From: an uncultured Bacteroidales bacterium | GTDB lineage: Bacteria; Bacteroidota; Bacteroidia; Bacteroidales; Paludibacteraceae | NCBI GenBank assembly: GCA_946614295.1 | Contig: CAMOGT010000002.1 | Span: forward strand, 43,821-107,820 | Direction: 5' to 3' | DNA length: 64,000 bases | Part shown: positions 42,704 through 51,197 of the stretch, in pieces | Layout: every line of letters starts with the position of its first letter | Numbering within the stretch: the stretch's first letter is position 1 | Program-made: the position numbers and the translations under genes | Notes under the pieces: generated by a model | What the model saw: the letters and a program-made list of their open reading frames with translations, nothing else | What the model was told of the DNA's origin: nothing | Databases searched by the model: none

Positions 42704-43277
42704 TCACACGGTCCATCTTCACGTCATGGAATGAATGAGGGATCGCGTGCTTGAGCTGGAAGGTATAGCAGACACCTATCTTTTTCACCAACGCGTGCTT
42801 GGACAGGAACCTGTCGTAATAACCTCCGCCACGGCCGATACGATGCCGGTGATGATCGAACGCCACACCCGGAACAATAATCAGATCAATGGAACCGGTA
42901 TACGTTTGAGTCTGAGGCTCCGGAACACCCAAACGCCCTTTACGCATCATGTCCTCTCCGTCGTAAGGGCGAACCTCCATCGAGCGGCGATGGGTTACAG
43001 GTAAAAGAAATGTTTTTTGACCCGCATACTTGGTGAGCAGCGGACGAAGATCCACCTCATTATGAATCGGGTAATAGAGTAACACCGTTCGGGCTTCTTT
43101 GAAAGCAGACATCTGTTCCAACTGAGCCATGATGAGCTCCGACTGACCGGCCACATCCTCAGGACTCATCACACGGCGGCGCTGCTCCATGATGGCGCGG
43201 AGCGCGGACTGCTCACGGCGGACACGGACCCACGGCAACCACATCATGAAATCATGTATTTGAGATTCAAATAACAT
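42678..43277 (-). CDS. 5-formyltetrahydrofolate cyclo-ligase
   Basis: 199 residues. ATP-dependent conversion of 5-formyl-THF to 5,10-methenyl-THF. Seen: ALRAIMEQRRRVMSPEDV (N-terminal R-x-x-x-R region), VLLYYPIHNEVDLRPLL, FLLPVTHRRSMEVRPY, and the signature VPGVAFDHHRHRIGRGGGYYDRFL (metal and folate binding). The first ~18 residues are unusual and a start at a later ATG (MMWLPW.. or MEQRRR) is possible. Own promoter at 43333-43364, whose -33 box overlaps the start of the divergent lipoprotein gene. Confidence 0.9.
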   Translation of the reverse strand: MLFESQIHDFMMWLPWVRVRREQSALRAIMEQRRRVMSPEDVAGQSELIMAQLEQMSAFKEARTVLLYYPIHNEVDLRPLLTKYAGQKTFLLPVTHRRSMEVRPYDGEDMMRKGRLGVPEPQTQTYTGSIDLIIVPGVAFDHHRHRIGRGGGYYDRFLSKHALVKKIGVCYTFQLKHAIPHSFHDVKMDRVITPQQAIG

Positions 43278-43332
43278 ATAGAGATTGATGATTTATTATT
43301 GTTGATTTAACGATTATTTGCAAAAACGACTG

Positions 43333-43364
43333 CAAAATTACAAAAAAAATACGAAATGCGCAAA
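43333..43364 (-). promoter_or_regulatory. Minus-strand promoter for the folate cyclo-ligase
   Basis: Read on the minus strand: TTTG (43364-43361), 20-base gap, TAATTTTG (43340-43333). The -33 box lies within codons 2-3 of the plus-strand lipoprotein gene, so the two starts compete for space. Confidence 0.8.
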
Positions 43365-44693
43365 TATTTATACATATTAATTGGTTTTTTGGCAATCCTC
43401 CTTGCGAGCTGCGATAACAGCACCTCTACCAATACCCAGTCCTCGGTAGCCAAACTGACTTCGTTTGGTCTTGCCAACGATTCATTTCCGGGCTTGAAGA
43501 AAGCGGTCTTTACGATAGAGGAGCGGATCGACACCGGACTCGTGTACAACAAGGACTCCATGCTCTACGGCACGAAACTGAATAAGGTAAGACCCTATTT
43601 CTCCTTTGCTGCCACTCCGAGTGCCTCGGCGCTCATCTTCCCCGACACCGTCGTCAGTTTCACGGGGAACGACACCGTTGATTTCACCAAGTCGCCTATT
43701 TATTTCGCAATCCGCTCCGCCGATAAGAAAAACATCAAGGTTTATGAGATACGGGCGACAGTACACCAGGCTGACCCCGACCTCTATACATGGGAGAAAC
43801 TCAACGAAGGTATTTATCCCTCCGATGACAGCGAGCAGAAAGTAGTGGATTGGAAAGATCATTTCTACATGTTCACATCCAATGGCTTCGAACTCAATGT
43901 GTACCGCTCGCCTGACGGCATAGCATGGACCGACCTCGGCGAACCTGAAGGACTGCCGATAGGCACCCGTGTACGACAGATTATATGCGACAATAACACC
44001 TTCTACTACGGCGTAGGCAACACCGTTTACACATCTGCCGATGCCGTTCATTGGACTGCGCATAGCGTCTCCGGGAAGGTCGTAACGATGCTTCTGTACT
44101 GGGAGGATCTCGTATGGGTACTCACAGAGCCGGATGAATATCTATACGAGTTGGCATGGTATAGAGGGGATTCGCTCCACATGACCGGAATAGTGCCGGA
44201 CGGAGAGTTCCCGGTAAGCGATTTCGGAGCTGTGGCGTTTAACAGTGCCTCAGGACGGGACAGAGCCATGATAATCGGCGGCTTTGCCAAAAACGGCAGA
44301 AGCCTTAACACGCGCTGGAATCTGGAATACACGAAGTACATGGAAGGAGGTAAAGGTTCCTTCCGCCTCGAGGAGTTCTCCATCGGACGACCCTTCGCGA
44401 CCAGCGCAACCGGAATTTCCGTAGTATGGTATGACGACAAACTGCTACTCTTCGGAGGCGTGGATGACAAAATGAGTTATCTCGGGCAATATATCTATTT
44501 CTCGAATAACGAAGGAATGAGCTGGACGCTCGCTGACACTACGAAAAACAAGCTCCCGGATACATACCAGGCGCGGCAGAAACAGAATGCCATACGCCGC
44601 GGCAGTTACGTATACCTCTTCGGCGGACAGGACTCGAAAGTCACGCACAGCGATGTGTACCGCGGCAAACTGAACTCTATTGACTGGAAATAA
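43356..44693 (+). CDS. DUF6242-like lipoprotein with Kelch/BNR-like repeats
   Basis: 445 residues. Lipobox FLAILLASC with Cys19, followed by DNSTS. Residues about 20-130 form an N-terminal Ig-like domain ([17 protein letters not shown]); the rest shows repeated blades like a propeller ([115 protein letters not shown]). This matches the DUF6242 type of Bacteroidales lipoproteins (from memory). Role unknown, cell-envelope location. No plus-strand promoter seen. pgk follows after 26 bases. Confidence 0.75.
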   Translation: MRKYLYILIGFLAILLASCDNSTSTNTQSSVAKLTSFGLANDSFPGLKKAVFTIEERIDTGLVYNKDSMLYGTKLNKVRPYFSFAATPSASALIFPDTVVSFTGNDTVDFTKSPIYFAIRSADKKNIKVYEIRATVHQADPDLYTWEKLNEGIYPSDDSEQKVVDWKDHFYMFTSNGFELNVYRSPDGIAWTDLGEPEGLPIGTRVRQIICDNNTFYYGVGNTVYTSADAVHWTAHSVSGKVVTMLLYWEDLVWVLTEPDEYLYELAWYRGDSLHMTGIVPDGEFPVSDFGAVAFNSASGRDRAMIIGGFAKNGRSLNTRWNLEYTKYMEGGKGSFRLEEFSIGRPFATSATGISVVWYDDKLLLFGGVDDKMSYLGQYIYFSNNEGMSWTLADTTKNKLPDTYQARQKQNAIRRGSYVYLFGGQDSKVTHSDVYRGKLNSIDWK

Positions 44694-44719
44694 CTAACAA
44701 ACTAAAAATACAATACATT

Positions 44720-45970
44720 ATGACGATTAAAGATTACAAATTCGCCGGCAAGAAGGCGATCGTACGTGTGGACTTCAATGTGCCACTCGATGAGAACGGA
44801 AAAATCACAGACGACACCCGCATCCGCGGTGCTCTCCCCACCCTCAAACACATCCTTGACGAGGGCGGCGCGCTCATCATCATGAGCCACATGGGAAAAC
44901 CAAAAGGCAAAGTACAAGCCAAGTTCAGCCTCTCCCAGATCGTTGACGCGGTAGCCGCTGCACTCGGCCGCCCTGTTCAGTTCGCAGAGGATTGCGCCAA
45001 AGCACAAGCACAAGCCGCAGCCCTCAAACCGGGCGAAGTATTACTTCTGGAGAACCTCCGCTTCTATCCGGAGGAGGAAGGCAAACCCGTAGGTATCGAG
45101 AAAGAGGATCCCGCTTATGAATCCGCTAAGAAAGAGATGAAGGCGCGTCAGAAAGAGTTCGCCAAGACCCTCGCTTCCTACGCTGACTGCTATGTGATGG
45201 ACGCCTTCGGTACCGCCCACCGCAAACACGCTTCGACGGCTGTCATCGCCGATTATTTCGATGCAGACAACAAGATGCTCGGCTTCCTCATGGAGAAAGA
45301 AGTGGCCGCTGTGGATGCCGTTCTCGGCAACATCAAACGTCCGTTCGTAGCCATCATGGGCGGTTCCAAAGTGAGCTCCAAGATCGGCATCATCGAGAAC
45401 CTCCTTGGTAAGGTGGACAAACTCATCCTCTGCGGCGGTATGACCTATACCTTTGCCAAGGCACACGGAGGAGAGATTGGCGGTTCTATCGTGGAACTCG
45501 ACAAACTCGACGTGGCTCTCGGCGTAGAGGAACTCGCCAAGAAGAACGGCGTTGAACTCGTGATGGCTGAGGACGCTATCTGCGGTGACAGTTTCAGCAA
45601 CGACGCCAAACAGCAGGTGTTCCCCTCCAACGCCATCCCCGAGGGTTGGGAAGGCATGGATGCCGGACCGAAGGCACAGAAAGCTTTCGCTGACGCTATC
45701 CGCGACGCAAAAACCATCCTCTGGAACGGACCTGCAGGCGTATTCGAGTTCGATAACTTCTGCGACGGAAGCCGTGCCATCGGTGAGGCAATCGCAGAGG
45801 CTACTGCCAACGGCGCCTTCTCCCTCATCGGCGGCGGAGACTCCGTTGCGTGCGTCAACAAGTTCGGTCTGGCTGACAAGGTTTCGTATATCTCTACCGG
45901 CGGCGGTGCACTCCTCGAAGCTATCGAAGGCAAAGTTCTCCCCGGCATAGCAGCCATCAAAGGTGAATAA
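44720..45970 (+). CDS. pgk: Phosphoglycerate kinase
   Basis: 416 residues, standard length. ATP-forming step of glycolysis, cytosol. Seen: [95 protein letters not shown] and the phosphate loop [34 protein letters not shown]. No nearby promoter; it may be read with the lipoprotein gene or use a non-canonical one. Followed by an AATTCGTAATT tandem repeat. Confidence 0.96.
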   Translation: MTIKDYKFAGKKAIVRVDFNVPLDENGKITDDTRIRGALPTLKHILDEGGALIIMSHMGKPKGKVQAKFSLSQIVDAVAAALGRPVQFAEDCAKAQAQAAALKPGEVLLLENLRFYPEEEGKPVGIEKEDPAYESAKKEMKARQKEFAKTLASYADCYVMDAFGTAHRKHASTAVIADYFDADNKMLGFLMEKEVAAVDAVLGNIKRPFVAIMGGSKVSSKIGIIENLLGKVDKLILCGGMTYTFAKAHGGEIGGSIVELDKLDVALGVEELAKKNGVELVMAEDAICGDSFSNDAKQQVFPSNAIPEGWEGMDAGPKAQKAFADAIRDAKTILWNGPAGVFEFDNFCDGSRAIGEAIAEATANGAFSLIGGGDSVACVNKFGLADKVSYISTGGGALLEAIEGKVLPGIAAIKGE

Positions 45971-46005
45971 TTCATAATTTGTAATTTCTAATTCGTAATT
46001 ACACG

Positions 46006-46416
46006 ATGGAAGTAGTAGGTAAAATCATACAAGTATTGCCCGCACAGGAAGGTGTGGGCCGTAACGGCAATCCCTGGAAAGTACAGCCATACGTACTCGA
46101 GACCCTCGACCAATACCCCCGCAAGGTGCATTTCGAGGTCTTCGGCGAGGAGCGTATCAAGCAGAACCCCTGCGAGATTGACCAGTTGGTAACCGTTAGT
46201 TTCGATATCGAGAGCCGCGAGTTCAACGGCCGTTGGTACACCTCTATCCGTGCATGGCGCATCCAGCAGGGCGACACCACCCAGGCGGCTACAGCTCCGG
46301 CACCAGCTGCCGCTCCCGTAGCAGCTCCGGCGGCTCCTGCAGCTGCACCCGCTGCGCCGGCTGTCGATCCCTTTGACGCCTCCGCAGGCGATGGTACCAG
46401 CGATCTGCCCTTCTAA
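46006..46416 (+). CDS. DUF3127 protein, SSB-like with acidic DLPF tail
   Basis: 136 residues. The first 85 form an OB-like domain (VVGKIIQVLPAQEGVGRNGNPWKVQPYVLETLDQYPRKVHFEVFG ... VTVSFDIESREFNGRWYTSIRAWRIQ), which fits DUF3127, a Bacteroidota single-strand-binding-like family. Then a low-complexity Ala/Pro linker and the end GDGTSDLPF. The final D-L-P-F strongly recalls the D-D-I-P-F tip by which SSB recruits repair proteins. RecO, an SSB-tip binder in other bacteria, is encoded two genes downstream. Stop and next start overlap (TAATG). Confidence 0.85.
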   Translation: MEVVGKIIQVLPAQEGVGRNGNPWKVQPYVLETLDQYPRKVHFEVFGEERIKQNPCEIDQLVTVSFDIESREFNGRWYTSIRAWRIQQGDTTQAATAPAPAAAPVAAPAAPAAAPAAPAVDPFDASAGDGTSDLPF

Positions 46417-47354
46417 TGAGGAAGTGGATTAGAATCATATTGATTACGTTTCTGTTAGCGGGTGGCGCAGCCCTTTGCGTCATCCGCTGGCAGGCGTGGT
46501 TCGGAATGCCGGCGGAGCAGAACTGGACAGGAGACACACTCTCCTATACCTTTCCGTCGCCTTCGGACACCGCTTTTCACCCTCTCGCGGATGACAGTAC
46601 ACTTACTATCCTCGTACTTGGCGATATTCACAACCGCCTCACGAGAGCCGATTACGACACCCTTGCGGCACGGGTTCCGCAGGCGGACCTCGTAGCGCAG
46701 GTGGGGGATTGGATGGACAGAGGCCAGTACTATTACTACCAGCTCCTGCTGCGCGAATGGACCCATAGTGACCTATACGGCTTGCCCGTGATCGCCACGC
46801 CCGGTAACCATGAGTACTCCAAGGGGCTGAACAAATCCCTCTCTTCCGTCTGGGAAGAGGCATTCGACCATCCTGCGAACGGACCTGCCGGCGTGCCCGG
46901 AGTATCTTATTATATCGACCTGCCGTCCATCCGCTTTATCACAATCGACACCAACCCGCTCACCCGCATCCAATACCTCACCCGCACGCTCACATGGCTG
47001 CGGGAAGCTATGTACACGGCGGACGGACGATACACTGTTGTCATGATGCACCACCCTGTGCTCGCCGCAGCCAAAGGACGCGCGAACGTACTCATTTATT
47101 CCGCTTTCCGCCACGCTTTAGGCGAAGCCGATCTGGTTCTTGCAGGGCATGATCACAGTTATATGCGCAGAGCGCCGTTTTTAGTACTCAATACCTCCGG
47201 CAGACCCAAACCGCAGCGTTTCCATTACACCCCGGAGGTTAACGATTCCGTGCCCGTATATGGCGTGCTGACGACGAATCGGTCCCTTACCTTCACCATC
47301 CATCGCCTTGCCGATGGAGCGGTAATCGATTCCATCTATGTTAACCACGACTGA
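46416..47354 (+). CDS. Membrane-anchored calcineurin-like metallophosphoesterase
   Basis: 312 residues. N-terminal signal anchor (IRIILITFLLAGGAALCVI). Phosphoesterase motifs in order: LGDIHNR (GDxH), VAQVGDWMDRG (GDxxDRG-like), ATPGNHEYS (GNHE), MMHHPVL (two His) and AGHDHSYMR (GHxH). This is the purple-acid-phosphatase-like or generic metallophosphatase group. C-terminal domain contains YGVLTTNRSLTFTIH. Periplasm-facing by topology; substrate unknown. Overlaps both neighbours (1 base with DUF3127, 17 with recO). Confidence 0.87.
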   Translation: MRKWIRIILITFLLAGGAALCVIRWQAWFGMPAEQNWTGDTLSYTFPSPSDTAFHPLADDSTLTILVLGDIHNRLTRADYDTLAARVPQADLVAQVGDWMDRGQYYYYQLLLREWTHSDLYGLPVIATPGNHEYSKGLNKSLSSVWEEAFDHPANGPAGVPGVSYYIDLPSIRFITIDTNPLTRIQYLTRTLTWLREAMYTADGRYTVVMMHHPVLAAAKGRANVLIYSAFRHALGEADLVLAGHDHSYMRRAPFLVLNTSGRPKPQRFHYTPEVNDSVPVYGVLTTNRSLTFTIHRLADGAVIDSIYVNHD

Positions 47355-47898
47355 CGCGATAGTACTGTCGCTTCAGCCGCATTCGGATAAAGCGCACCTC
47401 CTGCACGCATACACACGCGCCGGCGGGCGCGTTAATTATATGGTGTACGGCATCGGACGCAAGAACACCTCCGGACGGTACAACCCGCTCTCATTGCTCC
47501 AACTCACTACGGATGGGCGTTCTATCCGTACCGCCCAACTCACTTTCGTGCCGCGCACGATTGACACCGATCCGTACAAACGCACTATCGCACTCTTTAT
47601 CAGCGAGGTGCTCTACCATGTACTCCGCCACCCGATGCCCGACGAGCCCATGTTCGATTTCATCACCACAGCTATTCAGGCGCTCGACGAGACTGACGAA
47701 CCGCAGAATTTTCATCTGCTCTTTCTGATTGAGTTGGCTGCCAAACTGGGTTTTGCGATGCCGGAAGAACCGCCACTGCCGTACACTCGAGCGGAGCGGC
47801 AAAAGACCCTTCGGAACCTCTGCGCATATTTCGATGAACATGTCGAAACATGGCATTCTCCCAAATCTCTGGACATCTTAATGGAGGTTTTTGACTAA
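47338..47898 (+). CDS. recO: DNA repair protein RecO, short form
   Basis: 186 residues. Recombination mediator that loads RecA with RecR on SSB-coated DNA. The N-terminal OB domain (TTTDAIVLSLQPHSDKAHLLHAYTRAGGRVNYMVYGIGRK) and helical core (IALFISEVLYHVLRHPMPDEPMFDFI) are clear, and the end SLDILMEVF fits the family. Other Bacteroidales RecO proteins are about 240 residues; here the stretch between FLIELAAKLGF and the last helices is about 50 residues shorter (no FDM-type block). Internal shortening in an otherwise normal gene. Confidence 0.88.
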   Translation: MLTTTDAIVLSLQPHSDKAHLLHAYTRAGGRVNYMVYGIGRKNTSGRYNPLSLLQLTTDGRSIRTAQLTFVPRTIDTDPYKRTIALFISEVLYHVLRHPMPDEPMFDFITTAIQALDETDEPQNFHLLFLIELAAKLGFAMPEEPPLPYTRAERQKTLRNLCAYFDEHVETWHSPKSLDILMEVFD

Positions 47899-47933
47899 AA
47901 AAGTAACGTTTTTGTAAAAAAAGTGACTAAAAA

Positions 47934-47965
47934 TTTGGTCATGTCAAAAAAAAGCCGTACCTTTG
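47934..47965 (+). promoter_or_regulatory. Promoter for rpmH-rbfA
   Basis: TTTG (47934-47937) and TACCTTTG (47958-47965), 20-base gap, with a ~50-base leader before rpmH. Confidence 0.85.
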
Positions 47966-48023
47966 CACGCTTTTTTGACGTATAAACCCGTCCTCGTGAG
48001 AGGACATAAATATTTTATAAGAT

Positions 48024-48182
48024 ATGAAACGTACATTCCAACCTTCCCAACGCAAACGTCGTAACAAACACGGCTTCTTGGAGAGAATGGCTACCGCTAA
48101 CGGTCGCCGCGTATTGGCTGCACGCCGTGCTAAAGGTCGTAAGAAACTGACTGTAGCAGACGAAGGACGCCACAAATTTTAA
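48024..48182 (+). CDS. rpmH: 50S ribosomal protein L34
   Basis: 52 residues ([20 protein letters not shown]..., ending ADEGRHKF). The start MKRTFQPS and the block [17 protein letters not shown] are diagnostic of L34, a very basic protein at the exit-tunnel side of the large subunit. Very short, therefore easily missed. It has its own promoter. Its TAA stop overlaps the ATG of rbfA (TAATG), an unusual pairing, as rpmH is next to rnpA in most other bacteria; in Bacteroidota rpmH is commonly separated from rnpA. Confidence 0.95.
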   Translation: MKRTFQPSQRKRRNKHGFLERMATANGRRVLAARRAKGRKKLTVADEGRHKF

Positions 48183-48517
48183 TGGAGTCAACTAGACAAC
48201 ACAAGATTGCCCGCCTTATCCAGAAGGATATGAGCGACATTCTCCTGCGTTACGCGCGCACGCTTCACGGGACTTTGATCTCGGTTAGCGAAGTGCGCGT
48301 AACGCCTGACCTTTCTCTCGCGCGCATTTACGTCTCTATCTTCCCGCAAGATAAAGTCAAAGAGACCATGGCGCTCATTGAGGAGAACACCCATCATTTC
48401 CGGGGCGAACTCGGTACGCTCGAGCGCCACCAGCTACGCATCATTCCGGAGATCTCTTTCCATCTCGATGAGACCATCGAGCGAATGGAGCGGATAGACG
48501 AACTCCTGAAGAGCTAA
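48182..48517 (+). CDS. rbfA: Ribosome-binding factor A
   Basis: 111 residues. Binds the 30S and helps mature the 5' end of 16S rRNA. Seen: TRQHKIARLIQKDMSDILL, LISVSEVRVTPDLSLARIYVSIFP, LRIIPEISFHLDETIERMERIDELL. Translation is likely coupled to rpmH through the TAATG overlap. The next gene, a lipoprotein-release permease, begins 12 bases later; the order rbfA-lolC-like is common in Bacteroidales. Confidence 0.95.
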   Translation: MESTRQHKIARLIQKDMSDILLRYARTLHGTLISVSEVRVTPDLSLARIYVSIFPQDKVKETMALIEENTHHFRGELGTLERHQLRIIPEISFHLDETIERMERIDELLKS

Positions 48518-48529
48518 AATCCCTACGCC

Positions 48530-49753
48530 ATGGCTTCTCTCGAACCGTATATCGCCTGGCGTTATCTCTTTTCCCCAAAAGGACACAACGCGATTAACAT
48601 CGTTTCCGGCATCTCTGCCGCCGCTGTTGCTGTGGTGACGGCGGCGATGATCTGCGTTCTCTCCGTCATGAACGGTTTCGGAGCACTTGTAGAACATATG
48701 TTCTCCGAGTTCGACCCCGTGCTGCTGGTCGTTCCTGCCGAGGGGCAGACCCTTCGCACAGACACCCTCCCGACCGCTTCTCTGTACGCGCGCGAAGACA
48801 TAGAGGCCGTTTCCATGCAACTGGAGCAGACCGCTCTCATCCGTTACAAGGACCACCAGCTTCCGGCACGCGTCATGGGCGTAGACTCGCTCTTCACGCG
48901 CACAGCCCGCATGGACTCCATCATCACCGACGGCTTCTACTCCGTCTGGGACGGAGCTTTCGACCGCGCCGTGCTTGGACGGGGACTCGCTGCACAGATC
49001 GGTATGAACGCCCATTTCACGGGGGCGCTCCATCTCTATGCCCCTAAGCGCACAGGACGCATCAATATGCTTCGCCCCGACCTCTCGCTGCAACACGAGC
49101 ACGCCTTCATTGCCGGCACTTTTGCGGTGAACCAGATGGAGTATGACGACCGGCTCATGCTTGTCTCACTCCCACTCGCGCAACGGCTCTTCGACTACGA
49201 TTCCTGTACCGCAACCGCCCTCCGTCTCCAACCCAAAGAAGGCGTAAAAATCTCAAATCTCAAATCGCAAATATCAAATCTACTCGGTCCCGGCTACCGC
49301 GTTCTCGACCGCTACGAACAGCAGTCGGATTTCTTCCGCATCCTGCGCATCGAGAAACTGCTGACGATCGTCCTGCTGGTCTTTATCCTGCTTATTGCCA
49401 GCTTCAATATCATCGGCTCGCTCTCCATGCTCATCATCGACAAACGGGACGACATCCGCATCCTCTCGCATATGGGCGCAGATGAACCTGCTATCCGCCG
49501 GATATTCCTCCTTGAGGGATGGCTCATATCATCATTGGGTACCCTCTCGGGACTTTTTGCCGGGGTCTTGCTATGCCTCGGCCAGCAGCATTTCGGATGG
49601 CTCAAACTGGGCACCGGAGCCGAGTATGTCATCTCTGCCTACCCCGTGCAGGTACAAGCGCCCGACATCCTGCTGGTTGCCGTCATTGTACTGACCCTCG
49701 GGTTTGTCGCCGCGTGGTATCCTTCCCGGAAAATCCAAATTGAACAACTATGA
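48530..49753 (+). CDS. Lipoprotein-releasing ABC permease (LolC/E, FtsX family)
   Basis: 407 residues. Inner-membrane part of the ATP-driven system that releases lipoproteins to LolA. N-terminal segment (INIVSGISAAAVAVVTAAMICVLSVMNGF), a periplasmic MacB-like domain, then three segments near the C-terminus (LLTIVLLVFILLIASFNIIGSLSMLIIDKRDDI, WLISSLGTLSGLFAGVLLCL, DILLVAVIVLTLGFVAAWYP). Between residues about 240 and 252 the sequence ISNLKSQISNLL comes from a TCAAATC tandem repeat, an in-frame insert. Overlaps the next lipoprotein gene by 4 bases. Confidence 0.88.
   Translation: MASLEPYIAWRYLFSPKGHNAINIVSGISAAAVAVVTAAMICVLSVMNGFGALVEHMFSEFDPVLLVVPAEGQTLRTDTLPTASLYAREDIEAVSMQLEQTALIRYKDHQLPARVMGVDSLFTRTARMDSIITDGFYSVWDGAFDRAVLGRGLAAQIGMNAHFTGALHLYAPKRTGRINMLRPDLSLQHEHAFIAGTFAVNQMEYDDRLMLVSLPLAQRLFDYDSCTATALRLQPKEGVKISNLKSQISNLLGPGYRVLDRYEQQSDFFRILRIEKLLTIVLLVFILLIASFNIIGSLSMLIIDKRDDIRILSHMGADEPAIRRIFLLEGWLISSLGTLSGLFAGVLLCLGQQHFGWLKLGTGAEYVISAYPVQVQAPDILLVAVIVLTLGFVAAWYPSRKIQIEQL
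49245..49279 (+). repeat. CAAATCT tandem repeat inside the LolC/E-type gene
   Basis: AAAATCTCAAATCTCAAATC then GCAAATATCAAATC: four 9-11 base units, encoding KISNLKSQISNLL. Same class as the intergenic simple repeats. Confidence 0.75.
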
Positions 49754-50304
49754 AAAAGATAGCCTGTATTCTTCTTTTTGTACTGAGTTTTGCAGCATGT
49801 TCGCAGAACGTGCCTTATGTCTATCGAGGTTTCCCCAAGCAGTACCAACTGGTATACGAGAATATCCATGGTCATTGCTATGACTCTATTCCTCGGGCTG
49901 TAGTTTCGCTCGATCTATATTCAGAGGGGCTGTCACTGGATAGCCGGCATCGGATTCGCGGAACAGGTTATAACCTCTACATATCGGATATTTTCGTACC
50001 GGATTCGCTGCTGGAGGAAGGTATGTACATCTCCATCCCGCGTGATAGTCTGGCTTCGTTTGACTATGAGCAATCCGCCTTTCGTTTTCTGCCCGGACGG
50101 ACATTTGAAGGCACGCCTCATGGTATTTATCTTATGCAGATAGAGAATAGCGATATGGTTAGTATTACCGTTTTTGACTCCGGTTTCTTTACTTATCGTA
50201 ACGACTCTCTCCAACTCACGCTCTATTACCGCGATTTTTACGGCCGGGCCAATACGTATGTATCGACCTATAGCGGTTCCATTCTCCCATGGCAAAAAAA
50301 GTAA
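49750..50304 (+). CDS. Lipoprotein of unknown function
   Basis: 184 residues. Signal peptide with lipobox LSFAAC (Cys17). The remainder is beta-rich (AVVSLDLYSEGLSLDSRHRIRGTGYNLYISDIFVPD, GTPHGIYLMQIENSDMVSITVFDSGFFTYRNDSLQLTLYYRDF), with no family recognised. Overlaps the LolC/E-type gene (ATGA) and xerD (16 bases), so translationally coupled in an envelope/chromosome maintenance operon. Probably outer-membrane lipoprotein, facing the periplasm. Confidence 0.7.
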   Translation: MKKIACILLFVLSFAACSQNVPYVYRGFPKQYQLVYENIHGHCYDSIPRAVVSLDLYSEGLSLDSRHRIRGTGYNLYISDIFVPDSLLEEGMYISIPRDSLASFDYEQSAFRFLPGRTFEGTPHGIYLMQIENSDMVSITVFDSGFFTYRNDSLQLTLYYRDFYGRANTYVSTYSGSILPWQKK

Positions 50305-51197
50305 CATCGGATGAACAGCTCCTCAAGGGGTACCACACATATCTGCGGCTCGAACGCGGCTATTCGCCGAACACCGTAGAGGGTTACGAAGCCGATTTGG
50401 CTAAACTGCGGGACTATGCCGCGGAGCATAATATCGACCTCGTCCACATGGATTTTGACCAACTCCAGGACGGTCTTTACGCTCTCTGCAAAGAGGTCTC
50501 CTCCGAGGCTACGCAGGCACGTATCATCGCCGGTATTCATGCGTGGTTCAAGTTCCTGCTCTATAAGGATTACATCGACCAGGACCCTTCCGAACTGCTC
50601 GAAGGACCCCGTAAATCCAAGCACCTTCCTACCGTCCTCACCCTCGATGAAGTCAACCGGATGATGGCGGCTATCGACCTCTCTTCCAACGAGGGTCACC
50701 GCAACCGCGCCATGATGGAGATGCTCTATGGTTCCGGGCTCCGTGTATCCGAACTCGTCAATCTCAAACTCAGCCGTATCTACCTCTCCGAGCACTATAT
50801 GTTGATTGAGGGAAAGGGTTCCAAACAGCGCCTTGTGCCTCTCTCACCGGTAGCCGAAGAGTGGTTCGGCTATTGGATGCAGGAACGCGCCTCATGGCCG
50901 CTCAAACCCGAGGCCAAAGACTATGCCTTCGTCAATCGCTACGGACGGCCTCTGACCCGTGTGATGGTCTTTACCATCGTGCGCAAACTCTGTACCGAAG
51001 CCGGTATCATCAAGACCGTCTCCCCGCACACCCTGCGTCACTCTTTCGCGACACACCTCCTCCAGAACGGCGCCGACCTCCGTATCATCCAGCAGCTCCT
51101 CGGTCACGAGGACCTCGCTACCACCGAGATATACACCCACCTCAACGTACAGGACCTCCGTCAGGCGGTCCTCCAATGCCATCCCGCCAACCGATGA
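50289..51197 (+). CDS. xerD: Site-specific tyrosine recombinase XerD
   Basis: 302 residues. Resolves chromosome dimers at dif with XerC. N-terminal SAM-like domain (LLKGYHTYLRLERGYSPNTVEGYEADLAKL). Catalytic residues: Arg in YGSGLRVSELVNLKL, Lys in EGKGSKQRLVPL, H-x-x-R in HTLRHSFATHLL, His in LLGHEDLATTEIYTH and Tyr in the same block. Single copy in an envelope operon; no att-like repeats around it, so a housekeeping recombinase, not a phage integrase. Overlaps the DUF5686 gene by four bases (ATGA). Confidence 0.93.
   Translation: MAKKVTSDEQLLKGYHTYLRLERGYSPNTVEGYEADLAKLRDYAAEHNIDLVHMDFDQLQDGLYALCKEVSSEATQARIIAGIHAWFKFLLYKDYIDQDPSELLEGPRKSKHLPTVLTLDEVNRMMAAIDLSSNEGHRNRAMMEMLYGSGLRVSELVNLKLSRIYLSEHYMLIEGKGSKQRLVPLSPVAEEWFGYWMQERASWPLKPEAKDYAFVNRYGRPLTRVMVFTIVRKLCTEAGIIKTVSPHTLRHSFATHLLQNGADLRIIQQLLGHEDLATTEIYTHLNVQDLRQAVLQCHPANR

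Noticed and set aside
50289..51197. Integrase of a mobile element
   Set aside because: Sequence, length and position in an overlapping housekeeping operon fit XerD; no attachment sites or cargo are near it.
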